Below are positions 37,129-45,788 of a stretch of DNA of 64,000 nt, piece by piece (within the stretch, counting starts at the first letter, position 1; the number at the start of each line of letters is the position of its first letter). This DNA comes from Prevotella sp. (GTDB taxonomy: Bacteria; Bacteroidota; Bacteroidia; Bacteroidales; Bacteroidaceae): the NCBI GenBank assembly GCA_024697645.1, contig JAILFH010000024.1:1-64000 (forward strand). Direction: 5' to 3'. The notes beneath the pieces were generated by a model. That model made no database searches, had not been told where the DNA came from, and was given only the letters and a program-made list of their open reading frames with translations. A program made the position numbers and the translations under genes.

Positions 37129-39447
37129 CTATCTCCTATTTACATTCACCTTCAGCGTGTCGCCATCGGCAGTCAGAACGGCCTTACCACCCTTTCGCAA
37201 CTTGCCGAAAAGCAATTCGCGCATGAGTAGTGGTTTCACGTCGTGACCAATAACGCGATCCATCTCGCGAGCACCATACTCACGAGTAAAACCTCGCTTC
37301 AGCAACAGCGCGCGAGCCTCATCGCTCAACGTCAGTTCCACCTTCTTGTTAGTGAGTTTCTGCTGCAACTCGCGCAGTTTCTTATCAAGAATCATCGAGG
37401 CCATCCGCTCATCCATATCGTGGAAGACAACCGTTCCGGAAAGTCGGTTGAGGAACTCAGGTTTGAAGGTTTTCTTCACCTGAGCCAGCATTGCTTCGCC
37501 ACGAGTCACCTTCGACTGGAACCCTACGCCTGCCTGAGAGGCGAACTGAGCGCCCGCATTGCTCGTCATAATCACGACAACATTGCGGAAATCGGCCTTC
37601 TGACCGCGATTATCAGTCAAGCGGGCGTAGTCCATCACCTGCAAAAGGATGTTATAGATGTCCTGATGAGCCTTTTCAATTTCATCGAGTAGCAATACGC
37701 AGTTGGGAGTCTTGCGGATCGCGTCTGTGAGCAATCCACCGTCCTCATAGCCCACATAGCCTGCAGGCGAACCAATGAGTTTGGCAACAGCGTGTTTCTC
37801 AGTGTATTCACTCATGTCGAAACGCACAAGTTGCACACCAAGTTCGTTTGCCAATTGTCGCGCAACCTCTGTCTTTCCGACACCCGTCGGACCCACGAAA
37901 AGCAGCGAGCCCAGCGGTTTATCATCGTCAATCAGACCCGCCTTCGCCATCTGTACGGCTTCCACAACCTGACGGACTGCCTCGTCTTGTCCATAGATTT
38001 TCTGCAGCATACGCTCCTTCAGCGTCTTGAGCAAACTGTTGTCGTCTTCCTTCAGGGCGGCAGCGTCCACCTTGCAGACCTTTGCCAGAATTTCGCCAAC
38101 AAGTTGCTGAGTGACCTTCGGTTTCTCCGTTTCGGTCTTTTCCGTCTCCATCTCCAGTTGTGCTCCAGCCTCATCAATGAGGTCGATGGCCTTATCGGGA
38201 AGGAAGCGGTCACTCACGAGTCGGGCACTCTGCTTCACCGCATATTCGATGACTGCCTTCGGATATTTCACCCCATGAAAATCTTCATATTGCTTTCTGA
38301 GCCCCATCAGAATCTGAACGGCCTCATCGACAGACGGTTCTGCAATATCGATTTGCTGGAAACGTCGCACAATACCTCTCTGCTGAGCAAAACGGCGGTT
38401 GTATTCGTCGTAAGTAGTGGAACCGATGAATCGAATATCGCCTGACTCCAGATAAGGTTTCAGCATATTTGAAGCATCGGGACCTCCATCGCTGCCCCTT
38501 CCGGCTCCAATCATATTATGGATTTCATCGATATAAATGATGCCGTTGCCCTCTTTGGCGACACCCTCCATCACCATTTTGATGCGCTTCTCGAAGTCAC
38601 CGCGAAACTGAGTTCCGGCAAGCATTGAGCCCATATCCATCTGATAGATTTTGCAACCCTTCAGACGTTCGGGCACATCGCCTCGTTCGATTCGCGCAGC
38701 GAGACCATAGACCAGAGCGGTCTTGCCCACACCAGGTTCACCAACGTGCAACGGATTGTTCTTCTCCTTCCGGCAGAGCACCTGCATCGTGCGCTCCAGT
38801 TCCTGCTCCCGGCCAATCAGTGGGTTGTGTTCCCCCACTCTGTCGTTCATGCAAGTAACCAAACGCCTCCAAGCCTGCTTCCGCTGTTTTCCTTCAGTAG
38901 CGTCTTCCTCGTCAATCATATCGTCATCGAAGGGACTGTCAAGTCCATAAGGCAAATCCGCATCAAAATCGCTATCATCGGCGATTGTATCATCACCGCC
39001 CAAACCGCCTTCCATCTCATAGCATCCAATAAGGATTGAGAGAAAGTCAGGCGCATCGTCTTTCAGATATTTCTTGAGCAGATAGTTTGCCTCCGATTCC
39101 TCCAGCGAGAGCATCGCATAAATGAAATGCGGAACATCGACTTCCTCCCTGCTGGCAAAAAACGAATGACGGCAGGCAGCACTATACATCTCATTGAACT
39201 GCATCGACGAAGTCGGAATCACGTCTTCCTCATTAGTCGGCAGTTGGTCTTGCTTCTCGAGCCAAGCGAGCAGTTCCGCCCGCATTGCCTCAGGATCGGC
39301 ACCATACTCAGTCAGTGCCTGCTGAAAGCGGGACTGGAGCAGAAACGCATACAGCAGATGCTCGGGGCAATAGTATTCGTGGTGAAAATTAGTGGCACAT
39401 TCCAGCGTCTGCCGGAAGGCCTCTTTCATATATTCTGAATTTCCCAT
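37129..39447 (-). CDS. clpA: Clp protease ATP-binding subunit ClpA
   Basis: AAA+ unfoldase of 772 residues that feeds substrates to ClpP. It has an N-terminal Clp_N domain (1-145), an acidic linker (about 155-185, 'DDTIADDSDFDADLPYG'), a first AAA+ module with Walker A 'GEPGVGKTALV', a second module with 'GPTGVGKTEVAR' and Walker B 'LLLDEIEKAHQD', and a ClpB-D2-like end. The 'GVGFQSK' stretch may be the ClpP-binding loop. No long ClpB-type middle coiled coil is present, which supports ClpA. The gene follows clpS by 31 bp. Confidence 0.95.
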   Translation of the reverse strand: MGNSEYMKEAFRQTLECATNFHHEYYCPEHLLYAFLLQSRFQQALTEYGADPEAMRAELLAWLEKQDQLPTNEEDVIPTSSMQFNEMYSAACRHSFFASREEVDVPHFIYAMLSLEESEANYLLKKYLKDDAPDFLSILIGCYEMEGGLGGDDTIADDSDFDADLPYGLDSPFDDDMIDEEDATEGKQRKQAWRRLVTCMNDRVGEHNPLIGREQELERTMQVLCRKEKNNPLHVGEPGVGKTALVYGLAARIERGDVPERLKGCKIYQMDMGSMLAGTQFRGDFEKRIKMVMEGVAKEGNGIIYIDEIHNMIGAGRGSDGGPDASNMLKPYLESGDIRFIGSTTYDEYNRRFAQQRGIVRRFQQIDIAEPSVDEAVQILMGLRKQYEDFHGVKYPKAVIEYAVKQSARLVSDRFLPDKAIDLIDEAGAQLEMETEKTETEKPKVTQQLVGEILAKVCKVDAAALKEDDNSLLKTLKERMLQKIYGQDEAVRQVVEAVQMAKAGLIDDDKPLGSLLFVGPTGVGKTEVARQLANELGVQLVRFDMSEYTEKHAVAKLIGSPAGYVGYEDGGLLTDAIRKTPNCVLLLDEIEKAHQDIYNILLQVMDYARLTDNRGQKADFRNVVVIMTSNAGAQFASQAGVGFQSKVTRGEAMLAQVKKTFKPEFLNRLSGTVVFHDMDERMASMILDKKLRELQQKLTNKKVELTLSDEARALLLKRGFTREYGAREMDRVIGHDVKPLLMRELLFGKLRKGGKAVLTADGDTLKVNVNRR

Positions 39448-39478
39448 TGTTGTTCAATATTAATAGTTATGTGGTCCA

Positions 39479-39781
39479 CTACTCTGGCTGACAGTCCACC
39501 CTGAGTGGGAACCCATGCTCTCGGGCCATTTCTGTAGCATGAAAGACCTTCGTTCGCGCTACGTCGTAACTATAGACTCCCACGACGGCCTGTCCCGCGT
39601 GATGAACCTGCAACATCAGTTGCTCGGCCTCGCCTTGATTCTTATGAAACACTGTGGCAAGCACCATCACCACGAAATCCATTGTCGTAAAGTCGTCATT
39701 GAACAGAATGACCTTGTATCTTCGAGGTTCTCTCAAATCAGTACGTTGTCGCGAACGGACAGATGATTGTTCTTTAGGCAT
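39479..39781 (-). CDS. clpS: ClpS adaptor protein
   Basis: Adaptor of 100 residues that binds N-degrons (Leu, Phe, Trp, Tyr) and hands them to ClpA. The binding pocket hallmark 'LFNDDFTTMDFVVMVL' is present, followed by 'VHHAGQAVVGVYSYDVA' and 'TEMAREHGFPL'. Normal length, cytoplasmic. The start codon lies 5 bp after the nrdG stop and 31 bp ahead of clpA. Confidence 0.96.
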   Translation of the reverse strand: MPKEQSSVRSRQRTDLREPRRYKVILFNDDFTTMDFVVMVLATVFHKNQGEAEQLMLQVHHAGQAVVGVYSYDVARTKVFHATEMAREHGFPLRVDCQPE

Positions 39782-39786
39782 AGTTT

Positions 39787-40296
39787 CTACGTAGTTTCAA
39801 TTTTGTTAGTAGGAATCCATTCTACAGTTCGCCCTTCCTTGAGCGACTGAGGAACATTGATGATGCGCTGGTTAGAACTCCCTCGGAATATTAAGTCATC
39901 GTCCCTCAATGCTTTCACAAAGGGTCCATCGACCAGCACATCAATCTGTTCCAGTAGTGAGCGCTGACGCGGGTTGGAGAGCAGTTGCTCATAGGTGAAA
40001 CCCGTGTAGCACCAAATATCTTTCGGCGTGCGCTCATGAATGGCACGCGCCAATTCGGCAAAACCTTCGGGCTGATACATCGGATCGCCGCCCGAGAAGG
40101 TCACGTTGGCATAGGGATCGGCCTCAATGACTCGCATGATTTCCTCTGTCGTCATCGCCCTGCCGCCTGAGAAATCCCACGACTGGGGATTATGACACCC
40201 AGGGCAAGCATGCTTACAGCCCGCGCAGTAGATCGAGGTCCGGAATCCAGGTCCATCGACCATTGTGTCTTCTATGATACTCAGCACCGAAATCAT
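39787..40296 (-). CDS. nrdG: Anaerobic ribonucleotide reductase activating protein
   Basis: Radical-SAM activase of 169 residues that makes the glycyl radical on NrdD. The iron-sulphur motif is C27-x3-C31-x2-C34 in 'CAGCKHACPGCHN'; 'VTFSGGDPMYQPEGF' is the SAM-binding Gly-rich part. The gene lies on the same strand as nrdD but is separated from it by 436 bp, most of it repeat array copy 3, and is closely joined to clpS downstream. Confidence 0.95.
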   Translation of the reverse strand: MISVLSIIEDTMVDGPGFRTSIYCAGCKHACPGCHNPQSWDFSGGRAMTTEEIMRVIEADPYANVTFSGGDPMYQPEGFAELARAIHERTPKDIWCYTGFTYEQLLSNPRQRSLLEQIDVLVDGPFVKALRDDDLIFRGSSNQRIINVPQSLKEGRTVEWIPTNKIETT

Positions 40297-40358
40297 TTCA
40301 TCTCAATTTTGTTCATCAGTCGGCTCATCTCGGGAGCCTTCTTAACCCGCTCTCATGT

Positions 40359-40595
40359 AAAGCATGCCTTTAGACCTTAGAGAGCACGTCTCTGTAGGTT
40401 AGAAAGCATGTCTTTATACCTATATAAAAGCATGCTCTGTACAGTCAAAAGACATGCTCTCTAAGGTCAAAAGCATTGCTTTATAAGGTCGGGAGGATTG
40501 CTCCACATAACCAAGAGGATTGCTCCACATAACCAAGAGGATTGCTCCTTTTTGTGAGAAGCGTAACTCCTTATCACCGAGAGGATTATTCCTAA
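40359..40595. repeat. 22-bp degenerate repeat array, copy 3
   Basis: About eleven units between nrdD and nrdG, the longest array in the window. Heads include AAAGCATGCCTTT, AAGCATGTCTTT, AAGCATGCTCT and AGCATTGCTTT, then GAGGATTGCTCCACATAACC repeated twice identically. The exact doubling shows recent tandem expansion. The rest of the gap (to 40732) has short TCAACTCTC repeats and no gene. Confidence 0.8.
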
Positions 40596-40732
40596 CGTTG
40601 ATGCAAGCATCAGGCTCACTGATTCTTACTTCAGTCGCACCGAAGGTTCAAGTGTTCTGAATCGTGAAAACATCTGCCACAAAGCCAATCCTAACTATCA
40701 ACTCTCAGCAATCAACTCTCAACCGAAAAGCA

Positions 40733-42976
40733 TCAAAGCCTGTCGAAGAGTTCCAACTGATTACCGTTGTCAACATGTGTCACGCGGTCGTTCAACTCTG
40801 CAAGTTTACCATGATTCCAGCGGTCGGTTGTTCCCACGAGATAACCCGTGATGCGCTGCAGACGGTCAATGTTATCACTTCCACAACGCGGACAGCGTTT
40901 CATGTTCGGGTCGGCATTCTCATAACCACAGTCCATACAGCGATTGCGATTGTGATTCACCGAACCATAGCCCATGTTCAGATTGTCCATCATGTCAACC
41001 ACATTCATGATGACCTGTGGGTTGTGAGTTGCGTCGCCATCAATCTCCACGTAGAAGATATGGCCTCCGCGAGTCAGTTCGTGATAGGGAGCCTCCACTT
41101 CCGCCTTGTGGCGGGCCGAACACTTGTAATAGACAGGCACATGGTTTGAGTTGGTGTAATAATCGCGGTCAGTAACGCCTTTGATTACACCGAATTCCTT
41201 GCGGTCAACCTTCGTGAACTTACCACTCAAGCCCTCTGCAGGCGTTGCCAACACTGAATAGTTGTGCTGGTATTTCTCCGAGAATTCATTGATGCGGTCA
41301 CGCATGTAGGTCACAATCTTCAGACCAAGTTCCTGCGATTTCTCCGACTCACCATGATGCTTGCCCGTCAGTGCTACAAGACATTCAGCAAGTCCGATGA
41401 ATCCAATGCCGAGTGTACCTTGATTGATGACTGACTCAACCCTATCAGTCGACTTCAACTTGTCGCCGCCAATCCAAAGCGAACGCATCAGCAGCGGGAA
41501 CTGCTTGGCGAGAGCCGTCTTCTGGAAGTTGTAGCGGTCGTTGAGTTGTTCGGCTGCAACGTCGAGTTGTTCGTCGAGTTTGGCAAAGAACATAGCCACG
41601 CGCTTCTCCTCGTCTTTCTCATCCATACACTCAATGGCGAGACGAACAATGTTGATGGTTGTGAACGACAGGTTGCCTCGACCGACAGAGGTCTTCGGAC
41701 CAAACCGATTCTCAAACACGCGAGTACGACAACCCATTGTAGCCACTTCGTGCATATAGCGCTCGGGATCGTCAGCGCGCCATTCATCCGACTGGTTGTA
41801 AGTAGCGTCGAGATTCAGGTAGTTGGGGAAGAATCTGCGGGCAGTCACCTTGCAAGCCAGTTCGTAGAGGTCGTAATTGCGGTCTTCGGGCAGATAGTTC
41901 ACGCCGCGCTTCTTCTTCCATATCTGAATGGGGAAGATGGCAGTCTCGCCGTCGCCAACGCCTTCATAGGTAGAAAGCAGAATCTCACGCATCACGCAAC
42001 GACCTTCAGCACTCGTGTCCGTACCATAATTAATAGAGGAGAACACCACCTGATTACCACCGCGAGAGTGAATCGTGTTCATATTGTGGATGAAAGCCTC
42101 CATCGCCTGATGCACACGAGCCACAGTCTTGTTCATTGCGTGCTGAACGACGCGCTGCTCGCCCTGAAGTCCATCGAGCGGACGCTTCAGATAGTCGTCA
42201 ATATCCATTCCATAAAGGTGCTCATAGTTCTGGCCATTGAGTTCCTCCAGGCTCTTCAGTTCCTCTTGGAATGTCATTCTGACAAACGGAGCGAGATAGA
42301 AGTCGAAGGCAGGAATGGCCTGACCTCCATGCATCTCGTTCTGGGCACATTCAAGCGAGATACAGGCCAGCACGCTCGCAGTCTCGATTCGCTTTGCTGG
42401 CCGAGAGGCACCGTGACCGGCAATGAAACCACAATTCAGAATATGGTCAAGTGGGTGCTGCACGCATGTGAGCGACTTCGTGGGGTAATAGTCCTTGTCG
42501 TGTACGTGCAGATAATTATGTTTGATGGCGTCGCGGGTGCGTTCTGAGAGCAGGTAGTCGTCAACGAAAGGCTTCGTCGACTCTGAGGCGAATTTCATCA
42601 TCATGCCTGCTGGCGTATCAGCGTTCATATTGGCATTCTCACGTGTCACATCGTTGTTCTTCACGTTCACAATGTCCAGGAACACCTCGCGGGTCTTTGC
42701 CTTGCGGGCTATTGACCGCTGATTGCGATAGGCAATGTACTTCTGAGCCACATCCTTACGGCTCGATTTCATCAGTTCCATCTCCACTGCGTCCTGAATC
42801 TCCTCAACACCCATCTGCTCACGGCCACGTGCTGCCACGCGGTCGGCAATCTGATGGAGGAGCGTCTCATCTTCACCTCGTTCGGTCACGAGCATGGCCT
42901 TGCGGATTGCGGCCATGATTTTTTGCTCATTGAAGCCGACAATTCGCCCGTCGCGCTTCTTAACTGTTTGTATCAT
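40733..42976 (-). CDS. nrdD: Anaerobic ribonucleoside-triphosphate reductase
   Basis: Glycyl-radical enzyme of 747 residues making dNTPs without oxygen. The N-terminal ATP-cone (from 'VKKRDGRIVGFNEQKI') senses dATP. Near the end is the zinc site with C680, C683, C695, C698 ('CMDCGY', 'CPRCGS'), and the radical glycine G711 is in 'RITGYLVGTTDRWN'. It has a minus-strand -7 box at 43037-43030. It is usually co-transcribed with nrdG, which here lies past the repeat array. Confidence 0.96.
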   Translation of the reverse strand: MIQTVKKRDGRIVGFNEQKIMAAIRKAMLVTERGEDETLLHQIADRVAARGREQMGVEEIQDAVEMELMKSSRKDVAQKYIAYRNQRSIARKAKTREVFLDIVNVKNNDVTRENANMNADTPAGMMMKFASESTKPFVDDYLLSERTRDAIKHNYLHVHDKDYYPTKSLTCVQHPLDHILNCGFIAGHGASRPAKRIETASVLACISLECAQNEMHGGQAIPAFDFYLAPFVRMTFQEELKSLEELNGQNYEHLYGMDIDDYLKRPLDGLQGEQRVVQHAMNKTVARVHQAMEAFIHNMNTIHSRGGNQVVFSSINYGTDTSAEGRCVMREILLSTYEGVGDGETAIFPIQIWKKKRGVNYLPEDRNYDLYELACKVTARRFFPNYLNLDATYNQSDEWRADDPERYMHEVATMGCRTRVFENRFGPKTSVGRGNLSFTTINIVRLAIECMDEKDEEKRVAMFFAKLDEQLDVAAEQLNDRYNFQKTALAKQFPLLMRSLWIGGDKLKSTDRVESVINQGTLGIGFIGLAECLVALTGKHHGESEKSQELGLKIVTYMRDRINEFSEKYQHNYSVLATPAEGLSGKFTKVDRKEFGVIKGVTDRDYYTNSNHVPVYYKCSARHKAEVEAPYHELTRGGHIFYVEIDGDATHNPQVIMNVVDMMDNLNMGYGSVNHNRNRCMDCGYENADPNMKRCPRCGSDNIDRLQRITGYLVGTTDRWNHGKLAELNDRVTHVDNGNQLELFDRL

Positions 42977-43029
42977 AATAAGTTAGGGAAATATATTGGT
43001 TTGAATTTCTTCATGTCTGTTTCCGTATG

Positions 43030-43037
43030 CAAAGATA
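43030..43037 (-). promoter_or_regulatory. -7 box of nrdD
   Basis: Minus-strand TATCTTTG, matching TAnnTTTG, about 54 bp ahead of ATG 42976. No good -33 TTTG was found at 19-20 bp. Confidence 0.5.
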
Positions 43038-43207
43038 CGAAAAACTTTCATTATTTATATCGCCTGCCTGAATGTTTTTCTGTTAATATTTGTCAAGTCG
43101 CTGATAGCAAACTAAATAGACCCGAAAAATTTTTCTGGGACGATTTTTCACGATACAATGGGGCCATCTCCATTATATAATAAGGTGTAGAAACGAAATG
43201 AAGTAGG

Positions 43208-43400
43208 TGCAAAAAAAATGCCGCAACTCTCAGCGAGCTGCGACACAAGCTATGTTTAACTAAAAATCCTTTTCGATAGAAATGGTAGCCTCACGGCCTC
43301 CATTGTTACCTGTTAAACAATCTGTTTAATTACCTTAAACCTAATAACTAAAAACCTAAATCTATTACTACTAACCTAAACAATCTATTAACCTTTTGAC
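43208..43400 (-). ncRNA. Orphan transcript (~190 nt) with own promoter and terminator
   Basis: A clear minus-strand promoter (43405-43434) and an excellent terminator (stem 43219-43229 with 43235-43245, loop TCAGC, then eight T on the minus strand) frame ~190 nt without a gene. The first ~100 nt are rich in TTTAGG words and carry GATTGTTTA twice. The longest ATG frame is 15 codons (43289-43242 region). A reading frame without start encodes 'GGREATISIEKDF', which could be a gene remnant. A regulatory RNA or a leader whose gene was lost are both possible. No known RNA family is recognised. Confidence 0.55.
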
Positions 43401-43404
43401 GATG

Positions 43405-43434
43405 CAAAGGTACGACGATTTTCAGATTCCACAA
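43405..43434 (-). promoter_or_regulatory. Promoter of the orphan transcript
   Basis: Minus strand TTG (43434-43432), 19 bp, TACCTTTG (43412-43405). Both boxes and the spacing agree with the Bacteroidota consensus. Confidence 0.7.
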
Positions 43435-43561
43435 TGATTCTTCATCTTTTTATGCAAAAAAATGCCCTTTTCTTGACATAAATCAAGCATTGTGTTCGCA
43501 CACACAACAAAAAACGGCATTTTTATGCTCATAATTGAAAGAAAATGCCGACCTTTGCAGT

Positions 43562-44542
43562 ATGGAAAAATTCGTGAGGTTTCTGAAGAACTGGTCGCTA
43601 CCTGTTGGTATGGGAACAGGCATCATCACCTATCTGGTGTTTGCGCTGACGCCCAGTCTCGATGGGGCGGCTCATTTTTTTGCGCCTTTCTTCGACCGGA
43701 TAGTACCTCTATTCATGTTCTTCATCCTCTTCGTAACGTTCTGTAAAGTCGACTTCCACCGAATGCGCCCCGTCGCTTGGCATTTGTGGGAAGCCATTTT
43801 CCAGATTATCTTCATCGGCGTTATCATGTCGGTCATCCTTGCCTACAAACTGCAGGGAGCCAATCTTGTGCTGATGGAGGCCCTGCTTGTCTGCGTCATC
43901 TCACCTTGTGCGGCTGCTGCTCCTGTGGTAACGAACAAACTCGGAGGCGACCTTGAACAAATGACGACTTACACCTTTCTCACCAATTTCATCACGGCGC
44001 TATTCATTCCTCTGTGCTTCCCGATGATTGAGAAGGCGGGACATATCACATTCTGGGCCGCATTCCTTACTATATTAAAAGGTGTAGTAACGGTGCTTGT
44101 AGTTCCTATGCTGCTGGCCTACATCGTGAAGCACTACATGAAACGCCTTCATCAGCGCATCGTCTCGGTGAAGGATCTAGGGTATTATCTCTGGGCAACA
44201 TCGCTCTCAATCGTGACGGGTGTGACGATGAAGAACATCTTCAATGCAAAGGCATCAGGTTGGCTCCTGCTGGCGATTGCCCTTCTCGGATTGGTGCTCT
44301 GCATTATTCAGTTTGCCGTTGGACGCTGGATAGGACATTTCTCCGGTCATACTGCAGAAGGCGGACAGGCGCTTGGACAAAAGAACACCGCGTTTGCCAT
44401 CTGGATTGCCTATACTTATCTGACTCCGCTCTCGTCAGTGGGGCCCGGTTGCTACATTCTCTGGCAGAATATCATCAATTCCATAGAGATTTGGCAACAC
44501 AGACGCGACGAAAACCGACAACTCGCGGCTACACAAAAATGA
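43562..44542 (+). CDS. BASS-family transporter (bile acid:sodium symporter-like)
   Basis: Inner-membrane transporter of 326 residues with nine to ten helices. 'VPLFMFFILFVTFCKVDF' and 'VISPCAAAAPVVTNKLGGD' match the BASS fold, where the broken helix with Pro/Ala binds substrate. ATG 43562 is chosen because a possible -7 box (GACCTTTG) lies at 43550-43557; an upstream in-frame ATG at 43535 precedes that box. Bacterial BASS members carry bile salts, pantothenate, pyruvate or other organic anions; the real substrate is not visible. A GH43-like gene follows 25 bp later. Confidence 0.8.
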   Translation: MEKFVRFLKNWSLPVGMGTGIITYLVFALTPSLDGAAHFFAPFFDRIVPLFMFFILFVTFCKVDFHRMRPVAWHLWEAIFQIIFIGVIMSVILAYKLQGANLVLMEALLVCVISPCAAAAPVVTNKLGGDLEQMTTYTFLTNFITALFIPLCFPMIEKAGHITFWAAFLTILKGVVTVLVVPMLLAYIVKHYMKRLHQRIVSVKDLGYYLWATSLSIVTGVTMKNIFNAKASGWLLLAIALLGLVLCIIQFAVGRWIGHFSGHTAEGGQALGQKNTAFAIWIAYTYLTPLSSVGPGCYILWQNIINSIEIWQHRRDENRQLAATQK

Positions 44543-44567
44543 AAATAAACCAACAACACAACAGAAA

Positions 44568-45605
44568 ATGAAACGAACACTGATGATTATCTCACTCATG
44601 GTTGCATGCTGCACCGTGAGCCTCGCCCAGAACATAGTGAAGGGCACCTATGGTTACCTTTATTGCCACATGAGCGATCGTGGCGAGTATACAGCCTATG
44701 CGGTGAGCCGCGACGGTATGAACTATCAGGACATTCGCGGAGGCGACGCCATCATGGATCCTGAGGAGCACGCCCGTATTGAAGGCGGACAGCGCGACGC
44801 TTTTATCACTCGCGCCTGGAACGGAAAAGGCTATGTGATGGTCTGCACCGATATGTGCGTCCGTAAGTCGCACAAGTGGGACAACTACGGTATCGACTTG
44901 CTGAAGTCGGACGACCTAATCCACTGGACAAGCGTCACCTTCGACTATCGCAAGGGCAAGCAGATATTCTCCAATCCCGAAGCAGAAAGCGTCTATAAAG
45001 ACTGGTCAACCATCAACCGCGTTTGGGCTCCACAGATTTTCTGGGATCCGAACTACGTCTGGGAGAATGGCGAAAAGGGCGGCTACATGATTTATTATTC
45101 AATGCTTAATCGTCCTGAGGAGAAGTACGACCGCATGTATTATTCCTACGCCGACAAGTCGTTCACTAAACTCACACAACCGAAACTCCTGTTCGACTGG
45201 GGTTATGCAACGATTGACGCCGACATCAACTTGCTGGACGATGGTCTCTACCACATGCTCATCAAGAAGGAAGGTGGTCGGCCGGGCATCTACACTGCAA
45301 CCTCGAAGCAACTCACAACAGGATGGGGCGAGCCTGTAGAGGACGACTACGTGTCGTTTGAGGGTCGCAAGAATTGTGAAGGGTCAAGTGCATTCCAACT
45401 CATTGGTGACAAGACTTGGCGCGTGGCTTACATTCAGTATAGCGATAATCCCAAGCACTACCGTATCTGCAAGGCCAACGAACATCTCCGTAACTTCCAC
45501 GACCCCGTTGACATTAAGGGCGTAACGGGTCCGCAGCACGGTTCCTTCATGCGTCTTACGAAGAAGGAATATAAGCGCCTGCTGAAGTGGGACAAGCAGA
45601 AATAA
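44568..45605 (+). CDS. GH43-like secreted glycoside hydrolase
   Basis: Secreted five-bladed propeller protein of 345 residues. Signal peptide 'MKRTLMIISLMVACCTVSLA'; 'GGQRDAFITRAW' near residue 75, 'RVWAPQIFWDP' near 150 (the WAP(E/Q) blade motif), 'ATIDADINLLDDGLYHM' and 'NCEGSSAFQLIGD' (likely acid Glu). These fit GH43, with alpha-L-arabinofuranosidase or galactosidase activity as candidates. Gln in place of the common Glu in 'WAPQ' marks a divergent subfamily. A strong terminator follows. Confidence 0.75.
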   Translation: MKRTLMIISLMVACCTVSLAQNIVKGTYGYLYCHMSDRGEYTAYAVSRDGMNYQDIRGGDAIMDPEEHARIEGGQRDAFITRAWNGKGYVMVCTDMCVRKSHKWDNYGIDLLKSDDLIHWTSVTFDYRKGKQIFSNPEAESVYKDWSTINRVWAPQIFWDPNYVWENGEKGGYMIYYSMLNRPEEKYDRMYYSYADKSFTKLTQPKLLFDWGYATIDADINLLDDGLYHMLIKKEGGRPGIYTATSKQLTTGWGEPVEDDYVSFEGRKNCEGSSAFQLIGDKTWRVAYIQYSDNPKHYRICKANEHLRNFHDPVDIKGVTGPQHGSFMRLTKKEYKRLLKWDKQK

Positions 45606-45612
45606 ACTCTTA

Positions 45613-45662
45613 ATGGGTGCCCGTTCAAAAGTAATTTTTCAACTTTTAGCGGGCACCCATTA
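45613..45662. terminator. Bidirectional terminator between GH43-like gene and dapL
   Basis: AATGGGTGCCCG (45613-45624) pairs exactly with CGGGCACCCATT (45651-45662); inner AAAAGT/ACTTTT also pair. It ends the GH43-like gene and could serve the converging dapF-dapL transcript. Confidence 0.8.
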
Positions 45663-45788
45663 TTTTAATAGTTAAATCTAATTTACAAAAGTCTGTACCT
45701 ATTATAATTATAAGCAGAAGGAAATCATTGTTTCTTCTTCGCAGCGTTCAATGACGACTCAGCCAAAATCGACGGAGTTCGTTGACTC

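Noticed and set aside
40359..40595. CRISPR array
   Set aside because: Units are 21-24 bp with degenerate sequence and no clear repeat/spacer split; units change as whole palindromes, and no cas gene lies in the window.
41546..42547. A 333-aa frame antisense to nrdD
   Set aside because: Long only because the opposite strand is a conserved gene with suitable codon use; the product has no recognisable motif.
43242..43289. 15-codon frame 'MEAVRLPFLSKRIFS' as a leader peptide gene
   Set aside because: No Shine-Dalgarno and no clear downstream gene for an attenuator to control; left as part of the orphan transcript.
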